A stretch of 64,000 nt of DNA from Cyclobacteriaceae bacterium (GCA_019638255.1 JAHBUD010000001.1:1240001-1304000), one strand, 5' to 3'. Positions 27,862-37,919 are shown, counted from the stretch's first letter. Numbers and translations: made by a program. The notes: generated by a model from the letters alone, not told the origin.

Positions 27862-29094
27862 ATGAGTAGGTTAACTGATCAAAATATTGCAGATCCAATA
27901 CGATTGAGTGAAAGTACACTTGTTAATAAAATCAGTACTACAGCACTCATCTTTTTTTTTATTGCAGATTTTGGTAACAAGTTACTAATTCATCTTCAGT
28001 ATGACTTCTCAAGATTCTCAATTATTCCCCGAGCAATCTATGAGTTATTTTTCTTGACTATCATTTTATTATTTCCCAATAAAGAACGTGTAACTTTTCT
28101 AATTGTATTTGTGACTGTATTTGTTACTTTCTTGATTGGTCAAATTGTCTTCGCTGCTAACATTCAGTACGACTATAATTTTCGTGAAAATCTATTGATG
28201 TTTAATAAGTATTTTTTTGTGTTCATAATTTATTATGGTGTTTATAAAGCTCGCGATAACCTTAAGGAATTTAGTAGAGCAATACGTTTGATGGAAGTTG
28301 TATTTGTGGTGAATTCCCTATTGGCAATAGTTGGATTTATTTTTAGTATTGATTTGTTCCGAACGTATATAAATCAACCGTATAGGTATGGTTATAGCGG
28401 TGCTTTATGGGTTCAAAATGAGGCTTCAATTTTTTATTTTCTTGCCCTTGCTTACTTCTACTACAAGCGATTTATCCTCGGTATGCCAAGCAAAAGGTTT
28501 TACGTTGTCCTGTTAGGAAGTTTGTTGCTAGGCACAAAAATGATTTATGTTTTTCATCTGGCCTTGATAACATTCCACTTTATCTATCATTCCAATGTTA
28601 GAACAAAAATATATTCCATGTTCATTATTGTTGGAAGCTATTTTTCTTTCTTATCGTTCATACAAACACAAAGCGGGAAATTGGTTTTATCCTATTTTGA
28701 GGATAAAGTAAGAAGTGGTGGATTTTGGTATATGTTTTCATCCGGCAGAACACATTACTTAAGCTCTGTTAAGCCAGAGGTGCTGGATTATTGGAGTGTT
28801 GTGAATTTGTTTTTTGGTGGTCAAGATCAGACAAAATTCATGACAGAGATGGATTTTTTGGATTTGTTTCTATTTATGGGATTGTTTGGCTCTGTAGTTT
28901 ATTTAATTCTACTGTATAAAACAATATTTCGGTTTAAGCTATTGTCCTCGTTTAATTTATTCTTCGTAGCGTCATATATGGTACTCGCTTTTGCGAGTGG
29001 TCATTTCTTTTCAAGTGTAATTAACGCATTGTACCTCTGCTTAATTTCATTATTTCTTTATAATTCACAAAAGGTTTACAAGAATGCATTTTAG
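27862..29094 (+). CDS. Wzy-like polysaccharide polymerase (multi-pass membrane protein)
   Basis: Length is 410 aa with about ten membrane helices and one larger loop between residues ~270 and 330 (SSGRTHYLSSVKPEVLDYWSVVNLFFGG), the arrangement of O-antigen polymerases. Sequence conservation in the family is weak, so the call rests on topology and position between glycosyltransferases. It is followed directly (no gap) by a GT4 gene. Two further ligase/polymerase-like genes lie in the same cluster. Confidence 0.65.
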   Translation: MSRLTDQNIADPIRLSESTLVNKISTTALIFFFIADFGNKLLIHLQYDFSRFSIIPRAIYELFFLTIILLFPNKERVTFLIVFVTVFVTFLIGQIVFAANIQYDYNFRENLLMFNKYFFVFIIYYGVYKARDNLKEFSRAIRLMEVVFVVNSLLAIVGFIFSIDLFRTYINQPYRYGYSGALWVQNEASIFYFLALAYFYYKRFILGMPSKRFYVVLLGSLLLGTKMIYVFHLALITFHFIYHSNVRTKIYSMFIIVGSYFSFLSFIQTQSGKLVLSYFEDKVRSGGFWYMFSSGRTHYLSSVKPEVLDYWSVVNLFFGGQDQTKFMTEMDFLDLFLFMGLFGSVVYLILLYKTIFRFKLLSSFNLFFVASYMVLAFASGHFFSSVINALYLCLISLFLYNSQKVYKNAF

Positions 29095-30141
29095 ATGAAA
29101 CGAATTCTTCTCATTAATAACGGGTACCCTACTGCTAAGAATCCGAATTACGTCCCATATGTGAATAACATAGAGAGGGCGTTGGTGCTCGCTGGTTATT
29201 CTGTAGATCTTTTGGTAATGAATTCAGACCATCAATCTTTTTTCGGAAAGTATAGAAGATATATTAATTACTATCTGAAGTTACTTCTCTTTTCAAAGTA
29301 CGGAGCATACAATTTCATTTATATCAATAATTATCCATACTCTTTTCTTCCACTAATTTTACATTTTAAGCAAATGAATGGAGTAGTGATACATTGGCAT
29401 GGTGATGATATTTTTCCTGAAACCAAATTCTCCTCATTATTGAACTCATTTGCATATAAGTTTTTGCGCAAAAATTTCATTCATCTTGCACCATCAAGTT
29501 ATTTTGCGAGTGAAGCAGCCAGAACATTGTTGCTAGAGCGCGAAACTGTATTCGTAAGTCCAAGCGGAGGTGTTGATATTAATCTTTTTAAGCCTGATAG
29601 ACAGTCCAAAAGCGTCACCACACTTCGGCTTGGGTTTGCTTCTGCACTTCTTGGCTCCAAAGGATTGAACATCATCCTATCACTTCTGGATAGAAAGAAA
29701 AGTATAGAGGAGAGAGCCAGGATAACAATTGAATTTCATTTTATTGATTACGGCCAGGAACGCGAGCTGTTCACAAAGCAAATAGCCAAATATCCCAATA
29801 CAGTCAGGCACAATCCTTATCCCTTATCTAGAATGAATGAATTTTATAATTCTATTGATATTCTTTTATTTCCTTCACTACGAAGGGCCGAAAGCTTAGG
29901 ATTAGTGGCAATTGAGGCAATGGCTTGCAATGTTCCTGTGATTGCATCTGATGCTTTTGCGTTTCAAGAAACAGTAATCTCAAGAGTTTCGGGCGAACGA
30001 TTTCCAGTGAATGATTACTCAGCATTTGAGGGGGCGGTCTTGGACGTTTATAAAAATATAGCTGGATACAGTCCACGAAAATTCATTATAGAAAATTTCA
30101 GCATGGAGGCTGTAGCCGAAGGTTATAAGAAAATTCTGTAA
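29095..30141 (+). CDS. Glycosyltransferase family 4
   Basis: Length is 348 aa, GT-B fold. The N-terminal half has ILLINNGYPTAKNPNYVPYV and a donor cleft HWHGDDIFPET. The C-terminal half has the GT4 signature: LLFPSLRRAESLGLVAIEAMACNVPVIASD, with the EX7E motif partly changed (ESLGLVAIE). It would use an activated sugar to extend the lipid-linked oligosaccharide. The start codon directly follows the previous stop. Confidence 0.87.
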   Translation: MKRILLINNGYPTAKNPNYVPYVNNIERALVLAGYSVDLLVMNSDHQSFFGKYRRYINYYLKLLLFSKYGAYNFIYINNYPYSFLPLILHFKQMNGVVIHWHGDDIFPETKFSSLLNSFAYKFLRKNFIHLAPSSYFASEAARTLLLERETVFVSPSGGVDINLFKPDRQSKSVTTLRLGFASALLGSKGLNIILSLLDRKKSIEERARITIEFHFIDYGQERELFTKQIAKYPNTVRHNPYPLSRMNEFYNSIDILLFPSLRRAESLGLVAIEAMACNVPVIASDAFAFQETVISRVSGERFPVNDYSAFEGAVLDVYKNIAGYSPRKFIIENFSMEAVAEGYKKIL

Positions 30142-30145
30142 ATGC

Positions 30146-31363
30146 ATGATTGAAGATAAAAATGATATAACAGTTTTAGTAAATGGCACACTTAACAATT
30201 TGTTAAGGTGGTTGGAAGCTACGGAGCTAAGATCCTTCGATTGGTGGGATATATGGGGAACAAGATATGGCGGATGGGCGAAGACTATGTATTTTAAGAA
30301 TAGGGTGTTAGGGGGCTTAATGGTGGCGCCTTTCATCATTCTTGATTTGTTCTATCCTGCAGCTAGAAAATGGTTTGTAAAAAAGCGCGCATTCCCCATT
30401 TGTCATGCACATATTTCTCTTGGGTATTTAAATTTACATCAGATCACACAAGATCAATCCTACCTGGAAAAGGCAATCAATCTTGTTCCTGAGTTAATGG
30501 ATATGGCCTCACAAAAGGCTCAATCGGGGTTGGGGTGGGGAATGAAACATCAGTGGATGACCATACAAGGATTGGTACCCATAGACACTCCCTGTAACAC
30601 TCAAACAGCATATCCGTTTGAGCTATTTTGTCGATTGTACGATCTCACAAATGATCCTATCTATAGGCATTACCTGGATAAGATTCTCAGGCATGTTTCG
30701 AACGATTTTAATGAATGGTGGATTGAGGATATGTTAGTTTGCTCTTACTCTACTATCGATAATAGAAGGGTAATTAATGCCAATAGTTACCGGATGTACA
30801 TGCTGCTTGAAGGTGGTGCACGGTTTGATAATGAAGAGTATACTAGAAAGGGGGTTGCAACTGCACGTTATATCATATCAAGTCAAAATCCTGATGGATC
30901 GTGGCCGTATTCAGAGGATCAATCGTTTGTAGACTGCTATCATACCGCATTTGTTTTAAAAAACTTGTTAAGGAGTAAAGAGATTTTAAGAAAACATTCG
31001 ATTGATGTGGATACAGTTATTAAATCTGGATACAGCTACTATTTAGAGAATCTATTTGATGCACAAAGAAGACCAAAACCTTTCGCGGTTGAGCCTCGAT
31101 TTACTATTTTTGAGTATGATTCCTATGATCTCGCAGAGAGCATTGGTCTATTGTCTGAAACTTCTGCTGACAGAGTACTACTTCATGGATTAATACAATT
31201 TGCTAAAGAAAAATTCCAAACTCAGGCTGGATGGTTCAGGTTTCGGTTGTATCGTTTCATTCGACTTAATGGAATTCCTTACATGAGGTATGCCAATTCA
31301 GCTATGTTTTACTCGTTAACAAAATTCCTGAAAAATTCTCCAAAGAATGATCAACAAGATTAA
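30146..31363 (+). CDS. Unrecognised protein, probable alpha/alpha-barrel fold, polysaccharide cluster
   Basis: Length is 405 aa, no signal peptide. It is Trp/Tyr-rich with regularly spaced helices and segments such as HAHISLGYLNLHQIT, GLGWGMKHQW, NTQTAYPFELFCRLYD and SSQNPDGSWPYSEDQSFVDCYHT. The last resembles the helical repeats of six-hairpin glycosidases, terpene-cyclase-like or epimerase (alpha/alpha)6 barrels. It could be a glycan-modifying enzyme. No catalytic motif is certain. It lies between a GT4 and a methyltransferase gene, overlapping the latter by 17 bases, so a role in making the polysaccharide is inferred from position. Confidence 0.55.
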   Translation: MIEDKNDITVLVNGTLNNLLRWLEATELRSFDWWDIWGTRYGGWAKTMYFKNRVLGGLMVAPFIILDLFYPAARKWFVKKRAFPICHAHISLGYLNLHQITQDQSYLEKAINLVPELMDMASQKAQSGLGWGMKHQWMTIQGLVPIDTPCNTQTAYPFELFCRLYDLTNDPIYRHYLDKILRHVSNDFNEWWIEDMLVCSYSTIDNRRVINANSYRMYMLLEGGARFDNEEYTRKGVATARYIISSQNPDGSWPYSEDQSFVDCYHTAFVLKNLLRSKEILRKHSIDVDTVIKSGYSYYLENLFDAQRRPKPFAVEPRFTIFEYDSYDLAESIGLLSETSADRVLLHGLIQFAKEKFQTQAGWFRFRLYRFIRLNGIPYMRYANSAMFYSLTKFLKNSPKNDQQD

Positions 31364-32189
31364 CCCTTCTCTATTAAGAGAATTAATTTCGCACACTCGA
31401 AAGCTTGATTTCCGGAACTTTATTTTGAATTCCAGTATGCGCTTCGAAAGATGCGGTGAATTGCCTTATATATTATCAGTACTAGAGCCGTATTTTGATC
31501 AAGAACTGAAATATTTAGACATAGGCACCGGAAATTCAACTTTCCCTTCCTTCTTACTTAAGAAAACCAAATGGGATATTACTTGTCTGGATAAATTTTC
31601 CTGGATGCAAATGCAGCATTCATTTGCTGAAAAGGTGATGGATAAGGATCGTTATGAACATAGGTTTCATGTTGTTGAGAAAGACTTTCTGGCCGTGGAA
31701 CTCCCGCCTGAAACCTATGATATTATTACCAATATTTCGGTAATAGAACATTTTGAGGGAGCTTCTGATTCTTTAGCTATGGCTAAATCAGCAAGACTTC
31801 TGAAGCCGGGAGGCATCTATATTTTATCCACCCCTGTCAATGATGGGTTTCACCATGAGTTCTATATAAAGGAGGATGTATATGGTGAGAAGTATGATAA
31901 TAAGCCTGTTTTTTTTCAGAGACATTACTCCGTTGAATCCTTTTTTAATAGGATAGTTTTACCTTCGGGGCTTCAAGAGAAGCAAAGAATTTACATGGGC
32001 GAATATGGCTTTCAATTTAAAGAGATATTCTTAGACCCCCCCGCTCTGCTCAAGCCTTTGAAGATATTTTATCAGTGGGCCGTTCCTTTTTTTGCCAAGC
32101 AATTTATTTCATACAGAAATTATCCTGTAAGTCGCCCAAAAATGAAAATATATACTTCGAGTGCCGTGATCTCCGTTCTGCAAAAGTGA
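31347..32189 (+). CDS. Class I SAM-dependent methyltransferase
   Basis: Length is 280 aa. The SAM motif is LKYLDIGTGNSTFPSFLLK, then ITCLDKFSW (acidic residue), then YDIITNISVIEHFEG and LKPGGIYILSTP, a standard Methyltransf_11-type core at residues ~45-165. The C-terminal part is basic and aromatic (FFQRHYSVESFFNRI) and could bind a lipid-linked acceptor. The gene overlaps the upstream alpha/alpha-barrel gene by 17 bases. It is the fourth methyltransferase of the cluster. Confidence 0.78.
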   Translation: MINKINPSLLRELISHTRKLDFRNFILNSSMRFERCGELPYILSVLEPYFDQELKYLDIGTGNSTFPSFLLKKTKWDITCLDKFSWMQMQHSFAEKVMDKDRYEHRFHVVEKDFLAVELPPETYDIITNISVIEHFEGASDSLAMAKSARLLKPGGIYILSTPVNDGFHHEFYIKEDVYGEKYDNKPVFFQRHYSVESFFNRIVLPSGLQEKQRIYMGEYGFQFKEIFLDPPALLKPLKIFYQWAVPFFAKQFISYRNYPVSRPKMKIYTSSAVISVLQK

Positions 32190-32216
32190 AACTCTAAACG
32201 ACTATTGAATTAAGCA

Positions 32217-34100
32217 ATGTGTGGAATAGCAGGAATATATAGTGTGGCCACCAGTCGTGAAATTGATCACGTGACATTAAAGGAAATGTGCGATTCAATA
32301 AACCATCGCGGACCGGATGATGAGGGGGTGTTTATTGATCAGGAATGCTTTGTTGGGCTTGGCCACCGAAGGCTCAGTATCATCGACCTTTCAACTGGAG
32401 GTCAGCCGATGTGCGATGCTGAACAAGCTTTGTGGATCGTCTTTAATGGCGAAATTTATAATTATCGGGAGTTAAAAGATGAGCTCAAAAAAAGGGGTTA
32501 TCAGTTTAAAACAACATCCGATACAGAAGTTATCATCCATCTTTATAAAGAGTACGGAGTAAGTGCCTTTGGAAAATTAAATGGGATTTTCGCATTGGCA
32601 ATATTTGATAGAACTTCGCGCACGCTCATCCTCGCGAGAGATCATTTTGGGATAAAGCCACTTTATTACACGCTCCAACAGGGAGACTTAATTTTTGGTT
32701 CTGAGATTAAAACCATACTTAAAAGCAAGAGATACCAGCGTGAATTGGATTTTGAGTCGTTGAATACATTTTTGACATTTCGTTACAATCCTTCGCCTCA
32801 AACACTGTTTAAAGATGTAAAAAAGCTGAGCCCTGGCTGTTACCTGAAGTTTGATGAGAAGGGCTCTGTAGAATTAAAGCCTTTCTATAATTCTATTCCG
32901 CAGACAAACTTAGCGATAACCGAACAGGATGCCCTCATTCAATATCAGGACCTGCTGGAAAAAGCGGTGAGCCGTCAAATGGTGAGCGATGTACCTGTTG
33001 GCTTACTTTTGAGTGGAGGTGTAGACTCAGCAGCCATAGCGTACTTAATGTCATCATCTTATTCGAAACAGATTAAAACATTTAGTATCGGGTTTGAGGG
33101 TGAGGGTGATTATAATGAATTATCCGATGCCCGAAAGACTGCGTTATTGATAGGTTCAGAACATTTTGAAGCAACGATCACTCAGAAGGAGTATTTGGAT
33201 TTTTTTTATAAATCATTCCACTACTCAGAGGAACCAATAGCAGAAATGACTATTCCGGCATTGTACTATGTTTCTAAACTGGCGTCAGAGCACGTAAAGG
33301 TTGTTTTGGCTGGTCAGGGTGCCGATGAACCACTGGCTGGTTATAAAAGATATTTTGGTGAGCAGAAAATTGAAAGATACTTCAAGTTATTGAATGTCCT
33401 TCCTCTTGAATTTATTACCAGGTTTTTACCTCGAAATGAGAGGCTAAAACGCGCTGCCTATGCTTCAAAATTCCAAAACGAACTGGATAGGTTCCTTGCC
33501 ATATACACTATTTTTACACCCCCACAAAAGTCAAATTTGATCAAGAGGGATGTTTTACCTCTTTTCAGGGACACCAACCTTAGCCTGATCCAGAATCTTT
33601 ATAGCAACACAGATTTGCTGTCGGACTCACTTTCAAAAATTCTCTATATCGATACTAGAATGAGTTTGTCTGATAATTTGCTTTTGTTTGGAGATAAAAT
33701 GTCTATGGCAAATTCAATCGAAATGAGAGTGCCCTTTCTCGATGTAGATCTGGTTAACTTTCTGGAGACGCTTCCTTCTTCACTGAAACTAAAAAAGAAC
33801 ACTCACAAGTACATCCATAAAATGGCTTTAAAGAAATGGTTGCCTGATGAGATTATCTATCGAAAGAAGAGGGGTTTTTCTACTCCAATGGATGAATGGC
33901 TACAAAAAGATTTCTCTGCTGTTGCTCGTGATTTGTTTAATGATTCAAATTCGGCTAGTCGTAAGTATTTTAATCTAGATTACATCAATTCAATGCTGAC
34001 TAAACATCAGAGTAGAAAAGAGAATTATCAGCGATGTATTTTTGCGTTACTTTCCTTCGAAATTTGGCATAAGTCTTTCTTTGAGGTTCAATATAAATAA
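32217..34100 (+). CDS. asnB: Asparagine synthase (glutamine-hydrolysing), polysaccharide-cluster type
   Basis: Length is 627 aa, full-length. The N-terminal glutaminase domain begins MCGIAGIY with the catalytic Cys2 after Met removal, followed by INHRGPDDEG and the FNGEIYNY motif. The synthetase domain has the PP-loop LLSGGVDSAAIAYL near residue 268 and later GFSTPMDEWL. Homologues in surface polysaccharide clusters often amidate uronic acids rather than make asparagine. With an AlgD-like dehydrogenase next door supplying a uronic acid, amidation of a hexuronate is a reasonable inference. Confidence 0.87.
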   Translation: MCGIAGIYSVATSREIDHVTLKEMCDSINHRGPDDEGVFIDQECFVGLGHRRLSIIDLSTGGQPMCDAEQALWIVFNGEIYNYRELKDELKKRGYQFKTTSDTEVIIHLYKEYGVSAFGKLNGIFALAIFDRTSRTLILARDHFGIKPLYYTLQQGDLIFGSEIKTILKSKRYQRELDFESLNTFLTFRYNPSPQTLFKDVKKLSPGCYLKFDEKGSVELKPFYNSIPQTNLAITEQDALIQYQDLLEKAVSRQMVSDVPVGLLLSGGVDSAAIAYLMSSSYSKQIKTFSIGFEGEGDYNELSDARKTALLIGSEHFEATITQKEYLDFFYKSFHYSEEPIAEMTIPALYYVSKLASEHVKVVLAGQGADEPLAGYKRYFGEQKIERYFKLLNVLPLEFITRFLPRNERLKRAAYASKFQNELDRFLAIYTIFTPPQKSNLIKRDVLPLFRDTNLSLIQNLYSNTDLLSDSLSKILYIDTRMSLSDNLLLFGDKMSMANSIEMRVPFLDVDLVNFLETLPSSLKLKKNTHKYIHKMALKKWLPDEIIYRKKRGFSTPMDEWLQKDFSAVARDLFNDSNSASRKYFNLDYINSMLTKHQSRKENYQRCIFALLSFEIWHKSFFEVQYK

Positions 34101-34109
34101 GCACTAGTT

Positions 34110-35420
34110 ATGAATATTAGTATTTTAGGTTTGGGTTATGTGGGGGCAGTTTCAAGTGCATGTTTTTCGAATATGGGACATTTTGTAATCGGGGTTGATA
34201 CGAATTTGCAAAAGGTGGACTTGATAAACTCCGGTAAATCACCCATTGTTGAAGATGGACTGGAGGACCTGATTGTTAAGGGCGTTGAACAAAATAAGTT
34301 AAGGGCAACAACCGACCTGAATTTTGCTATAAAGGAATCGGACATATCAATTATTTGCGTTGGTACGCCAAGTCTTTCAAACGGCAACATTGATCTCAAC
34401 TATATTAATAAAATTTGTATTGATATTGCCAATGCACTCAAACAGAAACAGTCCTATCATACCATTGTAATTCGAAGTACGGTTTCACCAGGAACGGTGA
34501 GTAGCTGTGCTGCATTAGTGGAAAAAGTTTCCGGCTTGGTGTTAAACGATAACTTTGGCTTTGCATCAAACCCGGAATTTTTACGCGAGGGCACTGCAGT
34601 TAAGGATTTTTATGAACCCCCATATACTGTAATCGGTGCCACTTGTAAGAGAAGCGCAGATGCTTTGAATGAGCTCTACAGCGCAATTGATGCCCCAATT
34701 TATTCTTTACAACCTGAAGAGGCTGAAATGATTAAATATGCAAATAATAATTTCCATGCAGTGAAAGTTTCGTTTGCCAATGAAATTGGAAATATCTGTA
34801 AGGAACTTGCTATCGACAGTCATAAAGTAATGGACATTGTTGTTAAGGATACAAAGCTGAATCTTTCGCCCTATTATTTGAAACCGGGATTTGCTTTTGG
34901 AGGTTCTTGTTTGCCAAAGGATGTGAGAGCATTAAGTTATAAAGCAAATTCGCTTGATTTAAAATCTCCCTTATTGTCAAGTCTGTTAACAAGTAATGAA
35001 TATCAAATTCAAAGAGCTCTTGACTTAATTTTTAGAACCAGGAAGAGAAAAATCGGTATACTTGGCTTTGCCTTTAAACAAGGAACGGACGATTTAAGAG
35101 AGAGCCCTATTGTAACGTTAATCGAAACATTGATTGGTAAGGGGTATAACATCTCCCTTTTTGATACCAATGTTTTGTATTCTAAACTGATGGGAAAAAA
35201 CAGGGAATTTATTGAGCAGCATATTCCTCATTTTGAAAAACTTATTAAGCCCACTATTGATGAAGTCTGTCAGGAGTCAGAAGTTATAGTTATTGGGAAT
35301 AACTCTGCTGAGTTTAAAACAGTGTTTTCGCTGGTCAATGCTGAGCAGTTTATAATTGATCTTGTAAGAATAGATAAAACCAAAGTAAGTTCAGGTAATT
35401 ATGTTGGCATTTGCTGGTAA
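34110..35420 (+). CDS. Nucleotide-sugar 6-dehydrogenase, closest to GDP-mannose 6-dehydrogenase (AlgD)
   Basis: Length is 436 aa. The N-terminal Rossmann fold is ISILGLGYVGAVSSACF, then GKSPIVEDGLEDLI, the catalytic Cys in GFAFGGSCLPKDVRAL, GFAFKQGTDDLRESP, and a C-terminus ending GICW. The GKSPIVE segment, the KLNLSPYYLKPGFAFGG stretch and the GICW ending are features I recall of AlgD rather than of UDP-glucose dehydrogenase. The enzyme would oxidise C6 of the nucleotide sugar with NAD+. Substrate choice is inferred and UDP-glucose remains possible. It overlaps the next gene by 20 bases. Confidence 0.8.
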   Translation: MNISILGLGYVGAVSSACFSNMGHFVIGVDTNLQKVDLINSGKSPIVEDGLEDLIVKGVEQNKLRATTDLNFAIKESDISIICVGTPSLSNGNIDLNYINKICIDIANALKQKQSYHTIVIRSTVSPGTVSSCAALVEKVSGLVLNDNFGFASNPEFLREGTAVKDFYEPPYTVIGATCKRSADALNELYSAIDAPIYSLQPEEAEMIKYANNNFHAVKVSFANEIGNICKELAIDSHKVMDIVVKDTKLNLSPYYLKPGFAFGGSCLPKDVRALSYKANSLDLKSPLLSSLLTSNEYQIQRALDLIFRTRKRKIGILGFAFKQGTDDLRESPIVTLIETLIGKGYNISLFDTNVLYSKLMGKNREFIEQHIPHFEKLIKPTIDEVCQESEVIVIGNNSAEFKTVFSLVNAEQFIIDLVRIDKTKVSSGNYVGICW

Positions 35421-36588
35421 ACATATTTTGATTATTGTTGAGAATCTTCCACTACCATTTGACAGAAGGGTTTGGCAGGAGGCCAATACACTTAAACATA
35501 ATGGCGCGTACGTTTCTATAATATGCCCAAAAATGAAGGGATATACTAAAACCTTCGAATCTATTGACGGAATTGATATTTACAGGCATCCGTTACCACA
35601 CGAAGCAAGAGGTGCCACGGGTTATTTAATTGAATACACTGTTGCCCTTTTCTGGGAAATTTTTCTTGCCATCAAAATTTACAGAAAACGAAAATTTCAT
35701 GTAATCCAAGGCTGCAATCCGCCTGATTTAATTTTTATTGTTGCTTTACTCTTCAAGCTGTTTAAAGTCAAGTATGTTTTTGATCACCATGATATTAACC
35801 CTGAACTTTATCTGGCAAAGTTTAATCGAAAGGACATATTATATAAATTAATGGTGCTTCTTGAACGGCTGACATTCAAGACCGCTGACTTTAGCATTGC
35901 AACAAATGGTTCGTATAAGGAAATTGCTATTGTGAGAGGGAAGATGAATCCTGATGCCGTTACAATCGTCAGAAGTGGCCCCTCACTTGACAGATTAAAA
36001 ATTATGGATGGCAGGGTTGAGTATAAAAGAGGCAGAAAGTTCCTAGTTGGATATGTTGGCGTAATTGGGCAACAAGAGGGGTTGGACTTGTTAATTGAAT
36101 GCGTCAGAATTATCAAGGAGAGAAGGGATGACATTCAATTTGCTATAATTGGAGGTGGTACAGAATTGGAAAACATTAAACACTTAGCCATAAGTACAGG
36201 AGTTGACAGCCACATCGATTTTTACGGAAGGATTGATGACGAGATGCTACTACATATCCTCAACACGTGTGATATATGTGTAAATCCCGATAGGCCCACT
36301 GAGATGAATAATCTTTCAACGATGAACAAGATTATGGAATATATGGCGCTAAAAAAGCCTATTGTTCAATTTAACCTGAAAGAAGGGCGTGTTTCGGCTG
36401 AGCAGGCCTCATTTTATGCGCGACCTAATGATGTTGAGGATTTTGCGGAAAAAATCATGCTTCTAGCTGATAACCCGTTAATGAGGGAAGAGATGGGTGC
36501 ATTTGGGTATCATCGTGTAAAGAATCAACTTTCCTGGGATATCGAAAGTATAAAACTCGTTGAGTTTTATAAAAATGTACTTTCCTGA
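35401..36588 (+). CDS. Glycosyltransferase family 4 (WbuB/capsular type)
   Basis: Length is 395 aa, GT-B fold. The opening ILIIVENLPLPFDRRVWQEANTL is typical of GT4 enzymes of capsule and O-antigen clusters. Later come VFDHHDINPELY, VGYVGVIGQQEGLDLLIEC and a C-terminal donor site (CVNPDRPTEMNNLSTMNKIMEYMALKKPIV). It acts on lipid-linked intermediates at the inner membrane. The ATG overlaps the dehydrogenase stop by 20 bases; no later start fits the conserved opening. Confidence 0.87.
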   Translation: MLAFAGKHILIIVENLPLPFDRRVWQEANTLKHNGAYVSIICPKMKGYTKTFESIDGIDIYRHPLPHEARGATGYLIEYTVALFWEIFLAIKIYRKRKFHVIQGCNPPDLIFIVALLFKLFKVKYVFDHHDINPELYLAKFNRKDILYKLMVLLERLTFKTADFSIATNGSYKEIAIVRGKMNPDAVTIVRSGPSLDRLKIMDGRVEYKRGRKFLVGYVGVIGQQEGLDLLIECVRIIKERRDDIQFAIIGGGTELENIKHLAISTGVDSHIDFYGRIDDEMLLHILNTCDICVNPDRPTEMNNLSTMNKIMEYMALKKPIVQFNLKEGRVSAEQASFYARPNDVEDFAEKIMLLADNPLMREEMGAFGYHRVKNQLSWDIESIKLVEFYKNVLS

Positions 36589-36590
36589 TT

Positions 36591-37919
36591 ATGAATTGGA
36601 CTATGTTACAAAACACATTCAAATTCTCCACGCGTGCTGAATTTCATCAAAGTCTTTATTTGATTTCATTAGTTGCTTTAACCTTATTCTTTCCTTATTC
36701 ATTTAAAGTTACGCGTTACATTACCATTTTTCTGGTACTGAATTGGGTACTTCAAGGGGATTGGAAGGCTAAATATCAAAGGTTGCAATCGTCAACATTG
36801 TTCTGGTTTTTCTTACTTTATTATTTTCTGCATGTAATTGCGCTATTCTTTACTGAAGATATGAAAGAGGGTGTTTTCCAATTGGAAAAGAAACTTTTTA
36901 TGATCATTCTTCCATTGATCATACTGAGTTCAGTAAGCTTAACCGTTAATTTGCTTGTAGTACTTTTACGATTATTTGTGTACTCCAATATACTGGTAGC
37001 ATTCTTATGCTTTGGAGATGCTGTTTACCAAAGCAATTATTTTGAAGGATTTACAAGAATTGATTGGTTTAAGTTTACTTATTTTGAGTTAACCCGTGTT
37101 GTTGATGTCCAGCCCGCTTATTTGGGTATATATTGTGCTTTTTCAATTCTTATTGTGGTAATCTTTTTAACTTATCAGTGGGATACAATATCAATATCCA
37201 GAAAAATCCTTGATGTGTTCATTGTTATAATTCTTACTCTTTTTTTATTCCTGTTGTCAACAAGAGCCCCACTTGTTGCATTAATGGCAATGGCATTCGT
37301 AGGCTTGCCTATACTTTTTTATAGAAGGGGAAATTTTTTCAGAGGTGCTTTATTTTCGTTGTTGTTGTTTAGTGGATTTGTTATAGTGTTACTTCAATTC
37401 CCTATTCTGAAGGAACGTACATTTCACGCCATGGGAATTCCGCAGGAAACGAAATGGATTAATCAATATGGCAATGCCACAGGGGTACTCCCTGAGTATA
37501 GATATCAAAATTGGTTTAGTTCCTGGGAGATTATTCGTAGTAATTGGATGATAGGTGTTGGCTCTGGGGATGTTCAGGTTGAATTGCAGAAACAGTATTA
37601 CGCAAATGGTTTTACTGATTCATATGATCAAAAGTTTAATGCTCATAATCAGTATTTGCAAACATGGATCGGACTCGGAATTGTTGGATTGCTATCCTTA
37701 TTAGCTTTGTTCATAGTCCCAATTATTAAGGCCTTTCAAGAAAAGAATTACCTGGTAATTTTATTCGTTGTTCTATTCGCGATTTGCAGCTTTACGGAAT
37801 CAACATTTGAACGTCAACTTGGTATTGCTTTTTATACATTGTTTGCTGTTATCCTAAGTTCTGCTGGGCTTGTTAGGGTTTACTTACAGGGTAACTCAAC
37901 ATACAACGTTCATTCCTAA
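36591..37919 (+). CDS. O-antigen ligase/polymerase family membrane protein (copy 1)
   Basis: Length is 442 aa with about eleven membrane helices. The Wzy_C-type periplasmic loop is visible (YRYQNWFSSWEIIRSNWMIG, then GVGSGDVQVELQKQYYANGF and FNAHNQYLQTWIGLGIVG), with the NAHNQYL motif conserved in O-antigen ligases. It joins polysaccharide units or transfers them to an acceptor on the periplasmic side. It resembles the gene that follows at 38173, suggesting tandem duplication with divergence. Confidence 0.8.
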   Translation: MNWTMLQNTFKFSTRAEFHQSLYLISLVALTLFFPYSFKVTRYITIFLVLNWVLQGDWKAKYQRLQSSTLFWFFLLYYFLHVIALFFTEDMKEGVFQLEKKLFMIILPLIILSSVSLTVNLLVVLLRLFVYSNILVAFLCFGDAVYQSNYFEGFTRIDWFKFTYFELTRVVDVQPAYLGIYCAFSILIVVIFLTYQWDTISISRKILDVFIVIILTLFLFLLSTRAPLVALMAMAFVGLPILFYRRGNFFRGALFSLLLFSGFVIVLLQFPILKERTFHAMGIPQETKWINQYGNATGVLPEYRYQNWFSSWEIIRSNWMIGVGSGDVQVELQKQYYANGFTDSYDQKFNAHNQYLQTWIGLGIVGLLSLLALFIVPIIKAFQEKNYLVILFVVLFAICSFTESTFERQLGIAFYTLFAVILSSAGLVRVYLQGNSTYNVHS

